A stretch of 64,000 nucleotides of DNA from Rufibacter radiotolerans. Its GTDB lineage: Bacteria > Bacteroidota > Bacteroidia > Cytophagales > Hymenobacteraceae. The position numbers were made by a program, and so were the translations under genes. The notes under the pieces are model-generated. The model searched no databases, was not told where the DNA came from, and worked only from the letters and a program-made list of their open reading frames with translations. Positions 43,624 to 52,276 of the stretch are shown in pieces. The stretch covers positions 4,245,001 to 4,309,000 of the forward strand of contig NZ_CP010777.1 of the NCBI RefSeq assembly GCF_001078055.1, in the 5' to 3' direction. The first letter of the stretch is position 1. Every line of letters begins with the position of its first letter.

Positions 43624-45043
43624 CAAAGCAGCAGCCGCTCTCTTTCTTTCCTCTCTTGTTTTTTCCGCTTGTGAAGACCCTACTGCCATTGGCTTAGAAC
43701 TGCAGGAACCCGGTACCCAGATTGGAACCACCTATTCAGACACGGCTACCGTTAAAGTTTCAACTGTTTTGCTGAACGACTCCGTTATCACCCTCAACTC
43801 AGCCCGGGTGCTGGTAGGGAGCGGATCAGACGCCACCTTTGGCTCGCTTACAGCCAAAACCTTCGCTGAATTTGGTATTCCTACGGCAGATATTGTCTTT
43901 GACGCCAATAAAGGCGCCGACTCACTGGTGCTACGCCTGGATTATGACTATTACTTTGGTGACACCACCCAGGCTATCACCTGGAACGTGTATAAGTTAA
44001 CCGAGGGGTTCATTGACCAACGCACGTACTATACCTCTTCTTCTTTAGAGACCAGTGCTGAAGTGTTGGGAACGGTTACGTTTAGGCCGCGGCCTAAAGG
44101 TACCTACGTGACCCTTGGCGCCACCGGTGACACGCTTACCCGCAATAACCCGTACCTGGTCAACATAAAACTAGACAAGGCCCCCGGCGTGGAGCTGGCC
44201 AATGCCATTCTGGCTCAGTCTGGCAAAGAACCGCTTAAGACGCAGCAAGGCTTTCTGGATAACCTCCTGAAAGGCCTGGTGATTGCCCCGGCCAGTACGC
44301 AGAACAATGGAGCTGTTTTAGGCCTGAACCTGAATGCTGTTAATACAAAACTTACCCTGTATTACACCGCTACCGCAGACAGCAAGCCAAAGGAGTATAG
44401 CTTTATTCCTACGTCCCGGTTCTTCAACCAGATTCAGTCCAGCAGAGCCGGCACTCCTTTGGCCAGCCTGAGCGCCCATGGCTCCTCTATTTCTTCGGGG
44501 GCGGCCAATAACCTTGCTTTTATGCAGGCAGGCGCGGGTCTGGTAACTAAGATTGACTTACCCTACGTGACTAATTTCCGGACCCAAAATGGCGTTAGCA
44601 AAGACCTGGCCGTGAACAAAGCCGAACTGGTGATTCCTATTCTGGAGTCTTCGGTGGCCAACGGTAATGATTCTCTGAAACTTCCTGCCATTGCCACCGT
44701 ATTGGAATCCACTCTCAACAACCGTATCTCCCGCACCACTGGTGGCGTACCAAACGCATTGGTGGGTGAAGGCACGGGCGCTGAGGCCAGGTTGGAATAC
44801 CGCGGAAAAGGGAAAGGGTATAATTATGTGGTGAACATTACCAGTTATATGCAAAGCCTTCTGTACAACAGAAAGGCCAACAACGGGTTAATTCTGTACC
44901 CTTCTAATATCAGCGCTACGCCGTCCACGCCAACCAACTTCGCGCAAACGGTGAACCGCGCCATTATTGAGGCCAATCAAGGGAATACCAATCCTGCTGC
45001 CCGCAAGGTGAAGCTCCGGATCTTCTATTCAACCGCTCAATAA
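43607..45043 (+). CDS. DUF4270 family lipoprotein
   Basis: This 478-residue lipoprotein (MNLRISKAAAALFLSSLVFSACEDP, lipidated cysteine about position 22) is beta-rich. It fits DUF4270, a Bacteroidota-only family: ...GLELQEPGTQIGTTYSDTAT, ...FVGDTTQ-type strands, C-terminal ANNGLILYPSN and KLRIFYSTAQ. The role is unknown; it is predicted on the outer membrane or cell surface. Translation is likely coupled to the glycogen-synthase-like gene (17-bp overlap), and glmS follows 41 bp later, so the three may form one operon linked to envelope sugar metabolism. Confidence 0.9.
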   Translation: MNLRISKAAAALFLSSLVFSACEDPTAIGLELQEPGTQIGTTYSDTATVKVSTVLLNDSVITLNSARVLVGSGSDATFGSLTAKTFAEFGIPTADIVFDANKGADSLVLRLDYDYYFGDTTQAITWNVYKLTEGFIDQRTYYTSSSLETSAEVLGTVTFRPRPKGTYVTLGATGDTLTRNNPYLVNIKLDKAPGVELANAILAQSGKEPLKTQQGFLDNLLKGLVIAPASTQNNGAVLGLNLNAVNTKLTLYYTATADSKPKEYSFIPTSRFFNQIQSSRAGTPLASLSAHGSSISSGAANNLAFMQAGAGLVTKIDLPYVTNFRTQNGVSKDLAVNKAELVIPILESSVANGNDSLKLPAIATVLESTLNNRISRTTGGVPNALVGEGTGAEARLEYRGKGKGYNYVVNITSYMQSLLYNRKANNGLILYPSNISATPSTPTNFAQTVNRAIIEANQGNTNPAARKVKLRIFYSTAQ

Positions 45044-45084
45044 TTCATTTATATAATTCAAAGTAAACAGACCTATACTATACT

Positions 45085-46923
45085 ATGTGTGGAATTGTAG
45101 CATACGTAGGGCAGCGTGAAGCATGCCCTATCATTTTGAAAGGTTTAAAGCGGTTGGAATATCGTGGCTACGATAGTGCCGGAGTAGCCTTGCTAAGCGA
45201 AGGTGAACTAAAGGTTTTCAAGAAAAAAGGCAAAGTTGCTGACCTGGAGGCCTTTATAGGTGACCGTAACACCAGCAGCCATATTGGTATTGGACACACC
45301 CGTTGGGCTACCCATGGTGAGCCAAATGATGCCAATGCCCACCCCCATTACTCCAGTTCAAAAAAGATCGCCATTATTCACAATGGTATCATAGAGAACT
45401 ATGCTTCTTTAAAGAAACACTTGATCAATAAGGGCTACGAATTCCACAGCGACACAGACTCTGAGGTTTTTGTGAACCTGATTGAGGACATTAGAGAGAA
45501 CAGCAAGGTTTCTTTGCCTGAGGCCGTACGCCTGGCCTTGCATGAGGTAGTAGGCGCTTACGCAATTGTGGTAATCTCCCATGATTCCCCTACCCAACTG
45601 GTAGCCGCCCGTAAAGGTAGCCCGCTGGTGATTGGCGTTGGCAAAGGCGAGTACTTCCTGGCTTCAGATGCTACTCCTATCATTGAGTATACTAATGAAG
45701 TGGTTTACCTCAATGACTTTGAGATTGCTGTAATTAAAGACGGCGTCCTGGATATCCGTACAAAAGAAGACGTGGTTCAGACACCATATATCCAGACGCT
45801 GGAAATGGAGCTGGAATCCATTGAGAAAGGCGGTTACCCGCACTTCATGCTGAAGGAGATCTTTGAGCAGCCCCGTTCTATCCTGGACAGCATGCGCGGC
45901 CGTTTGGTAGCTGAGAACACGCAGCTGACCATGTCCAGCATCAGGGAATATGCTACCCGCTTTAAGAATGCAGACCGCATTATTATTGTGGCCTGCGGTA
46001 CTTCATGGCACGCTGGCCTGGTGGCCGAGTACATGATTGAGGAGTTTGCCCGTATACCGGTAGAAGTAGAATATGCTTCTGAGTTCCGTTACCGTAACCC
46101 GGTGATCAGAGAGGGAGACATTGTAGTGGCTATTTCCCAGTCTGGTGAAACCGCAGATACCTTGGCGGCCCTGGAACTGGCTAAGTCTAAAGGAGCCCTG
46201 ATCTTTGGGGTGTGTAACGTGGTGGGTTCTTCTATCGCCCGTGCCACAGACGCAGGTGCCTACACGCACGCCGGCCCTGAAATTGGGGTAGCCTCTACCA
46301 AAGCGTTTACTGCGCAGGTAACGGTTCTTTCCCTGATTGCGATGATGCTGGCTGAGATGCGCGGCACCATGGAAACCTCCGCCCTTCGTCAGATGATGAT
46401 GGAAATGGAGCAGATTCCTGCCAAGGTGGAGAAAGCCCTGCAACTGGACAAAGAAATACAGGCGATCTCTGAGATTTTCAAAGACGCTACTAACTTCATC
46501 TACCTGGGTCGTGGTTTCAACTTCCCGGTAGCCCTGGAAGGCGCGCTTAAGCTGAAAGAGATCTCTTACATTCACGCAGAAGGGTACCCGGCGGCAGAAA
46601 TGAAGCACGGACCTATTGCCCTGATTGATGAGAACATGCCGGTAGTGGTAATCGCTACCAAAGACAGCTCATATGAGAAGATCGTTTCTAACGTGCAGGA
46701 AGTACGGGCCCGTAAAGGACGCGTGATCGCTATCGTTACCGAAGGCGATACGGTGATCCCGCAGATGGCTGAGTTCGTGATTGAGGTGCCAGCCGCCCAT
46801 GAAGCGTTGATGCCGCTTATCTCTGTGATTCCGTTGCAGTTGCTGAGCTACCACATTGCCGTAATGCGCGGCTGTAACGTAGACCAGCCCCGTAACCTGG
46901 CAAAATCTGTAACGGTTGAATAA
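45085..46923 (+). CDS. glmS: Glutamine--fructose-6-phosphate aminotransferase (isomerizing)
   Basis: This 612-residue enzyme makes glucosamine-6-phosphate, the entry to peptidoglycan and LPS amino sugars. The N-terminal nucleophile cysteine follows Met (MCGIVAYVGQREA), with GHTRWATHGEP and HNGIIENY of the glutaminase domain. Two SIS isomerase domains follow (about 290-430, ACGTSWHAGLVAEYMIEE, SQSGETADTLAALELAKSKG; and about 460-600, GRGFNFPVALEGALKLKEIS). The C-terminus is DQPRNLAKSVTVE, which is standard. The length is normal. It ends in a terminator fused to an R element. Confidence 0.99.
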   Translation: MCGIVAYVGQREACPIILKGLKRLEYRGYDSAGVALLSEGELKVFKKKGKVADLEAFIGDRNTSSHIGIGHTRWATHGEPNDANAHPHYSSSKKIAIIHNGIIENYASLKKHLINKGYEFHSDTDSEVFVNLIEDIRENSKVSLPEAVRLALHEVVGAYAIVVISHDSPTQLVAARKGSPLVIGVGKGEYFLASDATPIIEYTNEVVYLNDFEIAVIKDGVLDIRTKEDVVQTPYIQTLEMELESIEKGGYPHFMLKEIFEQPRSILDSMRGRLVAENTQLTMSSIREYATRFKNADRIIIVACGTSWHAGLVAEYMIEEFARIPVEVEYASEFRYRNPVIREGDIVVAISQSGETADTLAALELAKSKGALIFGVCNVVGSSIARATDAGAYTHAGPEIGVASTKAFTAQVTVLSLIAMMLAEMRGTMETSALRQMMMEMEQIPAKVEKALQLDKEIQAISEIFKDATNFIYLGRGFNFPVALEGALKLKEISYIHAEGYPAAEMKHGPIALIDENMPVVVIATKDSSYEKIVSNVQEVRARKGRVIAIVTEGDTVIPQMAEFVIEVPAAHEALMPLISVIPLQLLSYHIAVMRGCNVDQPRNLAKSVTVE

Positions 46924-46944
46924 GCTGTTCCAGACACAAATACT

Positions 46945-46975
46945 AAAAAGGGAAGCCATGTGGCTTCCCTTTTGT
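46945..46975. terminator. Intrinsic terminator after glmS
   Basis: AAAAGGGAAGCCA / TGGCTTCCCTTTT with a tight loop. Its T-run is the left end of the R element at 46973. Confidence 0.85.
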
Positions 46976-47010
46976 TTTGGGGTCGTTTTCTGAGAAACAG
47001 GCTTAAAACG
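46973..47010. repeat. R element (38 bp) fused to the glmS terminator
   Basis: TGTTTTGGGGTCGTTTTCT / GAGAAACAGGCTTAAAACG, between the glmS terminator and the stop of the leftward gene at 47037. Confidence 0.8.
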
Positions 47011-47036
47011 CAAAAGGCTTTTCGCTACGCTATCTC

Positions 47037-47441
47037 TTACTTGATCTCATATAAGGTGGCCAGAAAGACGCAGGCTTTGTCTACGGCCCTGCGGGAGCTT
47101 TCCTGCAGAATGCTTACTTCCAAGACCTCGCGTTCAAAATTAGTAGAAGACGGGTGCAGGCCCACCAGGTGGAAATTAAGGGGCAGATAATCGGCCGCCA
47201 GGGCCTCCAGCTCAAACCCCGAGGCGTTGCAGAAGACCACTAGCTTGTCGGCTTTCCCTTCCTTGTTGTATTGCTCCATGCGCCAGGGCTGCTCGTGCAA
47301 AAGCAGGTCAAATACCAGGTCTGCCTGTGGTAACCATACAGCCAGTTCCTCTGGGGTCTGCAGATGCAGGTAGGCGCGGTTATAGAATCGTAACCCAAAC
47401 TCTGCTTCCTGCTCCGGCGTTGCCAAAACCAATGTATTCAT
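47037..47441 (-). CDS. Hypothetical protein (Bacteroidota)
   Basis: This 134-residue soluble protein begins MNTLVLATPEQEAEFGLRFY. Alternating strands and helices (LVLAT, ADLVFDLLLHEQPWRMEQY, KLVVFCNASGF, NFHLVGLHPSS) suggest a small Rossmann-like alpha/beta fold. The phrase LVGLHP...FEREVLEV faintly recalls the N-terminal part of NAD-dependent dehydrogenases, but no glycine-rich GxGxxG loop is present, so function is left open. It is divergent from the RidA-family gene with 49 bp between starts and is followed by the R element near glmS. Confidence 0.72.
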   Translation of the reverse strand: MNTLVLATPEQEAEFGLRFYNRAYLHLQTPEELAVWLPQADLVFDLLLHEQPWRMEQYNKEGKADKLVVFCNASGFELEALAADYLPLNFHLVGLHPSSTNFEREVLEVSILQESSRRAVDKACVFLATLYEIK

Positions 47442-47490
47442 AATTCAGTACCTTTAGCCCATAAAGATAACGATTAAACTACATCTACTT

Positions 47491-47874
47491 ATGGCAACCA
47501 ACCTTATAGAAAGCAAATCTGCCCCGGCTCCCATTGGCCCTTACAGCCAGGCCGTGATGGCGGGTAACACCCTGTACGTATCTGGCCAGATTCCCTTAGA
47601 CCAGGCTACCGGCAACCTGGTGCAGGGCGATATTCAGTCAGAAACGCACCAGGTCATGAAAAACCTGCAGTACATCTTAGAGGAGGCCGGCATGGATTTC
47701 AGCCACGTGGTGAAGTGCAGCATCTTCGTGAAGGACCTGGGTAACTTCGGCGCTATCAATGAAACCTACGGCAGCTATTTCACCAGCAACCCACCCGCCC
47801 GTGAGACCGTGGAAGTGAGCCGCCTGCCCAAAGACGTGAACGTGGAGATTTCCTGCATTGCGGTGAAGTGGTAG
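47491..47874 (+). CDS. RidA family enamine/imine deaminase
   Basis: This 127-residue protein is a full-length Rid/YjgF subunit: SKSAPAPIGPYSQAV near the start, YVSGQIPLDQATGNLV, QVMKNLQYILEEAG, and the active-site region PPARETVEVSRLPKDVNVEI with the conserved arginine and terminal ISCIAV. RidA trimers hydrolyse reactive enamines such as 2-aminoacrylate released by PLP enzymes. It lies next to an amino-sugar synthesis gene, though it is widely distributed and need not be linked. Confidence 0.96.
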   Translation: MATNLIESKSAPAPIGPYSQAVMAGNTLYVSGQIPLDQATGNLVQGDIQSETHQVMKNLQYILEEAGMDFSHVVKCSIFVKDLGNFGAINETYGSYFTSNPPARETVEVSRLPKDVNVEISCIAVKW

Positions 47875-47879
47875 TTTGG

Positions 47880-47914
47880 TAATGTGCTAATTTTTTAATG
47901 TGCTGATGTGCTAA
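47880..47914. repeat. GTGCTAAT-family repeat, copy 3 (left arm of an inverted pair)
   Basis: TAATGTGCTAATTTTTTAAT followed by GTGCTGATGTGCTAA. Positions 47884-47904 are exactly inverted at 48066-48086. Confidence 0.8.
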
Positions 47915-47967
47915 AGGGGAATTAGCAAGAACAGTTTCCTGAGAGAATGGCATATTGGCAATACTCC

Positions 47968-48005
47968 CGTTTTAGGCCTGTTTTTAGAAAAACAGGCCTA
48001 AAACA
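47968..48005. repeat. R element (38 bp), near-perfect copy
   Basis: CGTTTTAGGCCTGTTTTTA / GAAAAACAGGCCTAAAACA; it lies in the middle of the inverted GTGCTAAT pair between convergent RidA and YihY genes. Confidence 0.95.
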
Positions 48006-48062
48006 TTTTAATAGTCAGGCAATTGAAGACACTACTTCTCAATTTATACAGCGCGTTATTTC

Positions 48063-48093
48063 AATAGCACATTAAAAAATTAGCACCTTAATT
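48063..48093. repeat. GTGCTAAT-family repeat, copy 4 (inverted)
   Basis: Reverse complement of the core of copy 3, perfect over 21 bp (48066-48086). It overlaps the stop region of the leftward YihY-family gene (48092). Confidence 0.8.
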
Positions 48094-49087
48094 ATTCCTC
48101 CTCCCCCTTGGCCTTTGCTTCATTAGGCCCGGGCTCGGCGTTTACCGGGGTGTGGCCTACTTCCACCTCATGGTTTTCCACGCGCACGGCAAAGGAAGAC
48201 GGATAGATATCGGCGCCATAGCGGCGGGCGTATACCAACGTGAACTGGGCACCTAAAAAGATAATCTGCGAGGTATAGAAGACCCATACCAGCACCACAA
48301 TCACAGAGCCGGCCGCGCCGTAAATGCTGGAAAAATCACTGTTGCCCAGATAAATCCCGATCAAGGATTTGCCCAGCGCGAATAGCAGCGCCGTTACCAG
48401 CGAGCCAACCCACACGTCCTTCCATTTGATCTTGGCGTCTGGCAGGTACTTGTAAATAAGAGCGAACAGGAAGGTCACCACGGCGGTAGACACCAGAAAA
48501 TTGGTAATTTGGGTGAGGTGTATCATTGACGGGTCTACCTTCTTGGCCAGGTAGGAGGTAATCACCACCAGAATAGCATTCACAATCAAGCTCACCAGCA
48601 GCAAGAAAACTATACCAAAGATCATAGCGAAGGACAACAACCGGTCCACCAGAATCTTCAGGTATTCGTTTTTGGGCTTCGGCTTTACGCCCCATATCTG
48701 GTTCAATGATTCCTGCAAAGAGATGAATACCCCTGTTGCCCCCACCAGCAGCGTCAAGACCCCAATAATAGTGGCCAAGGTAAAGTCAGCGGACTGATGG
48801 ATACTCTCCACCATCTCCTGAATATCGGCGGCACCTTTGCTGCCCATGAGCTCGCGCAACTGGGTGTATACCTCGCCCTGCACCGCCTCACGCCCAAAAA
48901 CGGCGCCAGCGGTGTTGATCATGATAATGAGAATGGGCGGGAGCGCGAAGATGGTGTAATAGGCCAGCGCCGCCCCTTTCTGGAAGGAGTTGTTGTCCAG
49001 GAAGTCAAACCAGACTTCTTTAATGATACACCAGCCTTCAACAAATATTTTCTTAAACATAGACCTGGTTTTCCCTTTCATACGCAC
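48092..49087 (-). CDS. YihY/virulence factor BrkB family inner-membrane protein
   Basis: This 331-residue protein has six predicted transmembrane helices, with the family signature QKGAALAYYTIFALPPILII near the N-terminus. Others are TLATIIGVLTLLVGATGVFI, DRLLSFAMIFGIVFLLLVSL, and AAGSVIVVLVWVFYTSQIIF at the C-terminal end. The acidic tail (EAKAKGEEE) is cytoplasmic. The family was once misnamed RNase BN; its transport or envelope role is unresolved. ATG at 49087 opens the frame; ATG at 49060 (MFKKIF) is an alternative start. Confidence 0.93.
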   Translation of the reverse strand: MRMKGKTRSMFKKIFVEGWCIIKEVWFDFLDNNSFQKGAALAYYTIFALPPILIIMINTAGAVFGREAVQGEVYTQLRELMGSKGAADIQEMVESIHQSADFTLATIIGVLTLLVGATGVFISLQESLNQIWGVKPKPKNEYLKILVDRLLSFAMIFGIVFLLLVSLIVNAILVVITSYLAKKVDPSMIHLTQITNFLVSTAVVTFLFALIYKYLPDAKIKWKDVWVGSLVTALLFALGKSLIGIYLGNSDFSSIYGAAGSVIVVLVWVFYTSQIIFLGAQFTLVYARRYGADIYPSSFAVRVENHEVEVGHTPVNAEPGPNEAKAKGEEE

Positions 49088-49237
49088 CTTACACGGTAGG
49101 TTTACAAACTTCCGGAAAGGTAACCTTATTTCATTGATAGAAGACCGCTTTCAGCAACGCAGGCCTCTCCTTTAAGAATACCTGACAGAACCGCAAGGTT
49201 TTACGGGTAAAAGCTTTAATGAAGCCTTGAAAAACTG

Positions 49238-49245
49238 TACTTTTG
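49238..49245 (+). promoter_or_regulatory. -7 box for gltX
   Basis: TACTTTTG matches TAnnTTTG, 26 bp before the gltX ATG at 49272. It lies within the longer open frame, which argues against the upstream ATG at 49227 as the start. Confidence 0.55.
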
Positions 49246-49271
49246 CACTCCTATTTATAACGTTGAATAAC

Positions 49272-50807
49272 ATGGAGAGAGAAGTACGAGTACGCTTTGC
49301 CCCCAGCCCAACCGGGCCTTTGCACATTGGTGGGGTGCGTACAGCATTGTATAATTACCTGTTTGCCAAAAAAATGGGCGGCAAGATGTTGCTGCGCATT
49401 GAAGATACAGATCAAAACCGCTTTGTGCCCGGCGCCGAGCAATACATTTTTGACAGCCTGGCCTGGTGCGGCATTAAGTTAGATGAAAGCCCTGTCCACG
49501 GCGGTCCGCATGCCCCTTACCGCCAGTCTGAGCGCAAGCCCATGTACATGGACTACGCCCTGCAATTGGTAAACGCCGGACATGCCTACTACGCCTTTGA
49601 CACCGCCGAGGAACTGGAAGCCATGCGCGAGCGCCTGAAAGCCGCCAAGGTAGCCACCCCGCAATACAACGCCATTACCCGCGCCACCATGAAGAACTCC
49701 CTCACCCTGCCAGAGGATGAGGTGAAGCGCCGGCTAGAGAGCGGAGACCCGTACGTGATCCGTTTGAAAGTGCCGCGCAAAGAGGAGATCCGTCTCAAAG
49801 ACATGATCAGAGGCTGGGTGATGGTGCATTCCTCGGCTATTGATGACAAGGTGTTGATGAAGTCTGATGGCATGCCTACCTACCACCTGGCCAACATCGT
49901 GGATGACCACTTGATGGAAATCACCCACGTAATACGCGGCGAAGAGTGGCTCCCGAGCGCGCCGCTGCACGTACTGCTGTACCGCTATTTTGGGTGGGAA
50001 GATACCATGCCTGAGTTTGCCCACTTGCCTTTGCTTTTGAAACCAGACGGCAACGGAAAGCTGAGTAAGCGCGACGGCGACAAGCTGGGTTTCCCGGTGT
50101 TCCCGCTGAACTGGGTAGACCCCGTGACCGGCGAGCAGTCCAGCGGTTACCGTGAGGCCGGCTACCTGCCAGAGGCCTTCGTGAACTTCCTGGCGTTCCT
50201 GGGCTGGAACCCCGGCACGCAGCAGGAGTTGTTTACCATGGACGAACTGATTGAGGCCTTCAGCATTGAGCGCATTGGTAAATCAGGTACCCGTTTTGAC
50301 ATTCAGAAAGCCCGCTGGTACAATGAGCAGTACCTGCGCGCCAAACCAGACGCCGAACTGGCGAAATACCTGCTGGCCGCCCTGCCGCAGGGCATTGACT
50401 GCTCAGAAGAACGCGCCGAGAAAATTGTGGGCCTCATGAAGGAGCGCGTGACCTATCCGCAGGACTTCTGGAAAGAGGCCGTTTACTTCTTTGAGGCACC
50501 TACCCAGTACAATGAGCAGGTAGCCGCCAAGAAATGGTCGGCGGCCGGTGCCGGCGCCTTTGAGCAGTTCAAGAACGAACTAGCCACCTTGCCAGACTTC
50601 AACGCCGAGACCGTGAAGGCCCTACTTTTGCAGGTGCTGGAGCGCAACGGCCTTAAGATTGGCCAAGTGATGCAGGCCTTGAGAATAGCGCTTACCGGCG
50701 TAGAGGCCGGCCCAGACCTGATGGCCATCATTGAGATCATTGGCCGGGAGGAAACCGAGCGCCGTATTGAGGCGGCTTTGGCCAAACTGGTGCAGTACGC
50801 CGTTTAA
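49272..50807 (+). CDS. gltX: Glutamate--tRNA ligase
   Basis: This 511-residue class I synthetase starts MEREVRVRFAPSPTGPLHIG with the HIGH-type motif at 18-21, and has the KMSKS-type GKLSKRDGDKLG loop. DQNRFVPGAEQYIFDSLAWC and EEWLPSAPLHVLLYRYFGWE are typical of GluRS. The anticodon-binding helical part forms the C-terminal third (LLAALPQGIDCSEERAEKIV onward). The start at 49272 gives the canonical N-terminus and is just after a -7 box. It charges tRNA-Glu, and tRNA-Gln too if the cell uses the amidotransferase route. Confidence 0.98.
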   Translation: MEREVRVRFAPSPTGPLHIGGVRTALYNYLFAKKMGGKMLLRIEDTDQNRFVPGAEQYIFDSLAWCGIKLDESPVHGGPHAPYRQSERKPMYMDYALQLVNAGHAYYAFDTAEELEAMRERLKAAKVATPQYNAITRATMKNSLTLPEDEVKRRLESGDPYVIRLKVPRKEEIRLKDMIRGWVMVHSSAIDDKVLMKSDGMPTYHLANIVDDHLMEITHVIRGEEWLPSAPLHVLLYRYFGWEDTMPEFAHLPLLLKPDGNGKLSKRDGDKLGFPVFPLNWVDPVTGEQSSGYREAGYLPEAFVNFLAFLGWNPGTQQELFTMDELIEAFSIERIGKSGTRFDIQKARWYNEQYLRAKPDAELAKYLLAALPQGIDCSEERAEKIVGLMKERVTYPQDFWKEAVYFFEAPTQYNEQVAAKKWSAAGAGAFEQFKNELATLPDFNAETVKALLLQVLERNGLKIGQVMQALRIALTGVEAGPDLMAIIEIIGREETERRIEAALAKLVQYAV

Positions 50808-50818
50808 CACATCCATTC

Positions 50819-50856
50819 CGTTTTAGGCCTGTTTTTGGTAGAACGGACCTAAAACG
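50819..50856. repeat. R element (38 bp) after gltX
   Basis: CGTTTTAGGCCTGTTTTTG / GTAGAACGGACCTAAAACG, 11 bp after the gltX stop. Confidence 0.9.
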
Positions 50857-50877
50857 CTACCCGTGCTTTCTGCACGT

Positions 50878-50932
50878 AAACCTCCTTTATAAATTAGCGC
50901 CCGGCGTTTGTTTATGAAGGAGGTTTCTTTTT
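50878..50932 (+). terminator. Intrinsic terminator after gltX
   Basis: AAACCTCCTTTATAAA pairs with TTTATGAAGGAGGTTT and is followed by a T-run. The R element lies between gene and terminator here. Confidence 0.75.
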
Positions 50933-51026
50933 AATTCGTTTATCCTTCTTTGCGTTTTCCCGTTTGTAGTAGAACAAGCAAAACCGGGTGGCTTGCCGCA
51001 CAGGCCTCCCCTAACCCGACACTACT

Positions 51027-51389
51027 ATGGCAAAGAAGAAGTCTGATAACGGCAAAAAAGACAATAAACCAGAGAAAAAAGCGAAGGTACACCCAGAGCT
51101 GGAAGGCTTTGAGATCAAGATCAACCCCCTGGGCGATATTACCTCCAACTTCAACATTGACCAGCTTAACTCCTTTCTGGACCGCAACGTGAGCGATAAA
51201 AAGCTGGTAGGCGACCAGGGCAAGAAACGGGAGCAGGAAGAAGAGGAATACCCTATTGAGGAAACCGTGGAGGAGGAAGAGAACGAGGAAGATTTCTTTA
51301 AAGGGAGCACCGGCCTGGGCGAGGAAGATGCTGATGACATCGCGGGCAAAGACGAAAAACCCTCAGGCGACAAGCCTAAAAAGAAATAA
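51027..51389 (+). CDS. Small highly charged hypothetical protein
   Basis: This 120-residue protein has a lysine-rich N-terminus (MAKKKSDNGKKDNKPEKKAK), a short folded-looking centre (HPELEGFEIKINPLGDITSN, FNIDQLNSFLDRNVSDKKL), and a strongly acidic, probably disordered tail (EEEEYPIEETVEEEENEEDF) ending in lysines. The central ...GFEIKINxxGEI...NFNIDxLNxFLNxNVxDKKL pattern is one I associate with Cytophagales small proteins. No function is known. It lies 15 bp before the AIM24-like gene and is probably co-transcribed with it. Confidence 0.8.
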   Translation: MAKKKSDNGKKDNKPEKKAKVHPELEGFEIKINPLGDITSNFNIDQLNSFLDRNVSDKKLVGDQGKKREQEEEEYPIEETVEEEENEEDFFKGSTGLGEEDADDIAGKDEKPSGDKPKKK

Positions 51390-51404
51390 CCTTTTACACC
51401 CTTT

Positions 51405-52166
51405 ATGAGATCCCACGAAATAGACTACCGCATTCACGGCAATGACATTCAGGTACTGGAAATAGAGCTGGACCCCCAGGAAACGGTCATCGCCGAAGCC
51501 GGCGCCATGGTGTTCATGGAAGACGGCGTTCAGTTTGAGACCAAGATGGGCGACGGCTCCAACCCGGCCCAGGGCTTTCTGGGCAAATTGGTGCAGATGG
51601 GCAGCCGCGCCCTTACCGGCGAGTCCTTGTTCATGACCCACTTCACGCACCGCGGATACGGCAAAGCCAAAGTGGGTTTCTCGGCCCCCTATCCCGGCAC
51701 CATTGTGCCTTTGGATCTCACGCAGTTCCCCAACGGGCTCATTGTGCAGAAAGACGGGTTTCTGGCCGCGGCGCTGGGCACCAAGATTGCCATGCACTTT
51801 AACCAGCGTTTGGGCGCGGGCTTCTTCGGGGGCGAAGGCTTCATCATGCAGCGCCTCACCGGCGATGGCCTGGCCTTTATCCATGCAGGCGGCACCGTGA
51901 TTGAGCGGCACCTGCACAATGAGACCCTGCGCGTAGACACTGGTTGCGTGGTAGCCTATGAAAACGGGATTGATTTTGACATACAGCGGGCGGGCGGCCT
52001 GCGGTCCATGGTGTTTGGCGGCGAAGGCCTTTTCCTGGCCACCCTCCGGGGCACCGGCCGCGTCTGGATTCAGTCTATGCCAGTGAAGAAACTTATTCAG
52101 GCCCTTATGCCGCACGGCGGAAATGCCAACAAAGAAGGCGGCCTTCTGAGCAGCTTCCTGGAGTAA
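51405..52166 (+). CDS. TIGR00266 / AIM24 family protein
   Basis: This 253-residue protein is of the AIM24 family: [76 protein letters not shown], and [20 protein letters not shown] followed by [20 protein letters not shown]. The fold is a beta-prism-like double-stranded beta helix. Bacterial members have no settled function, and mitochondrial AIM24 affects inner-membrane organisation. A long open frame on the opposite strand is a shadow of its GC-rich codons. The gene ends in a terminator plus R element. Confidence 0.95.
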   Translation: MRSHEIDYRIHGNDIQVLEIELDPQETVIAEAGAMVFMEDGVQFETKMGDGSNPAQGFLGKLVQMGSRALTGESLFMTHFTHRGYGKAKVGFSAPYPGTIVPLDLTQFPNGLIVQKDGFLAAALGTKIAMHFNQRLGAGFFGGEGFIMQRLTGDGLAFIHAGGTVIERHLHNETLRVDTGCVVAYENGIDFDIQRAGGLRSMVFGGEGLFLATLRGTGRVWIQSMPVKKLIQALMPHGGNANKEGGLLSSFLE

Positions 52167-52186
52167 CTTTCTTAAGCGAAGACAAT

Positions 52187-52217
52187 AAAAATGCCCGGCG
52201 TAAACCGGGCATTTTTT
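52187..52217. terminator. Bidirectional intrinsic terminator
   Basis: AAAAATGCCCGG / CCGGGCATTTTTT lies 20 bp after the AIM24-like stop and immediately before an R element, between convergent genes. Confidence 0.9.
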
Positions 52218-52224
52218 GTTAGCT

Positions 52225-52262
52225 CGTTTCGGGCCTGTTTTCTGAAAAACGGGCCCAAAACG
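52225..52262. repeat. R element (38 bp) between convergent genes
   Basis: CGTTTCGGGCCTGTTTTCT / GAAAAACGGGCCCAAAACG follows the terminator by 7 bp; the leftward cytochrome gene ends at 52277. Confidence 0.9.
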
Positions 52263-52276
52263 ATGCATTGATTTTA

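Noticed and set aside
51363..52268. 301-codon minus-strand frame opposite the AIM24-like gene
   Set aside because: It is the antisense shadow of GC-rich codons; the plus-strand gene has clear family motifs, and the frame begins in an R element.
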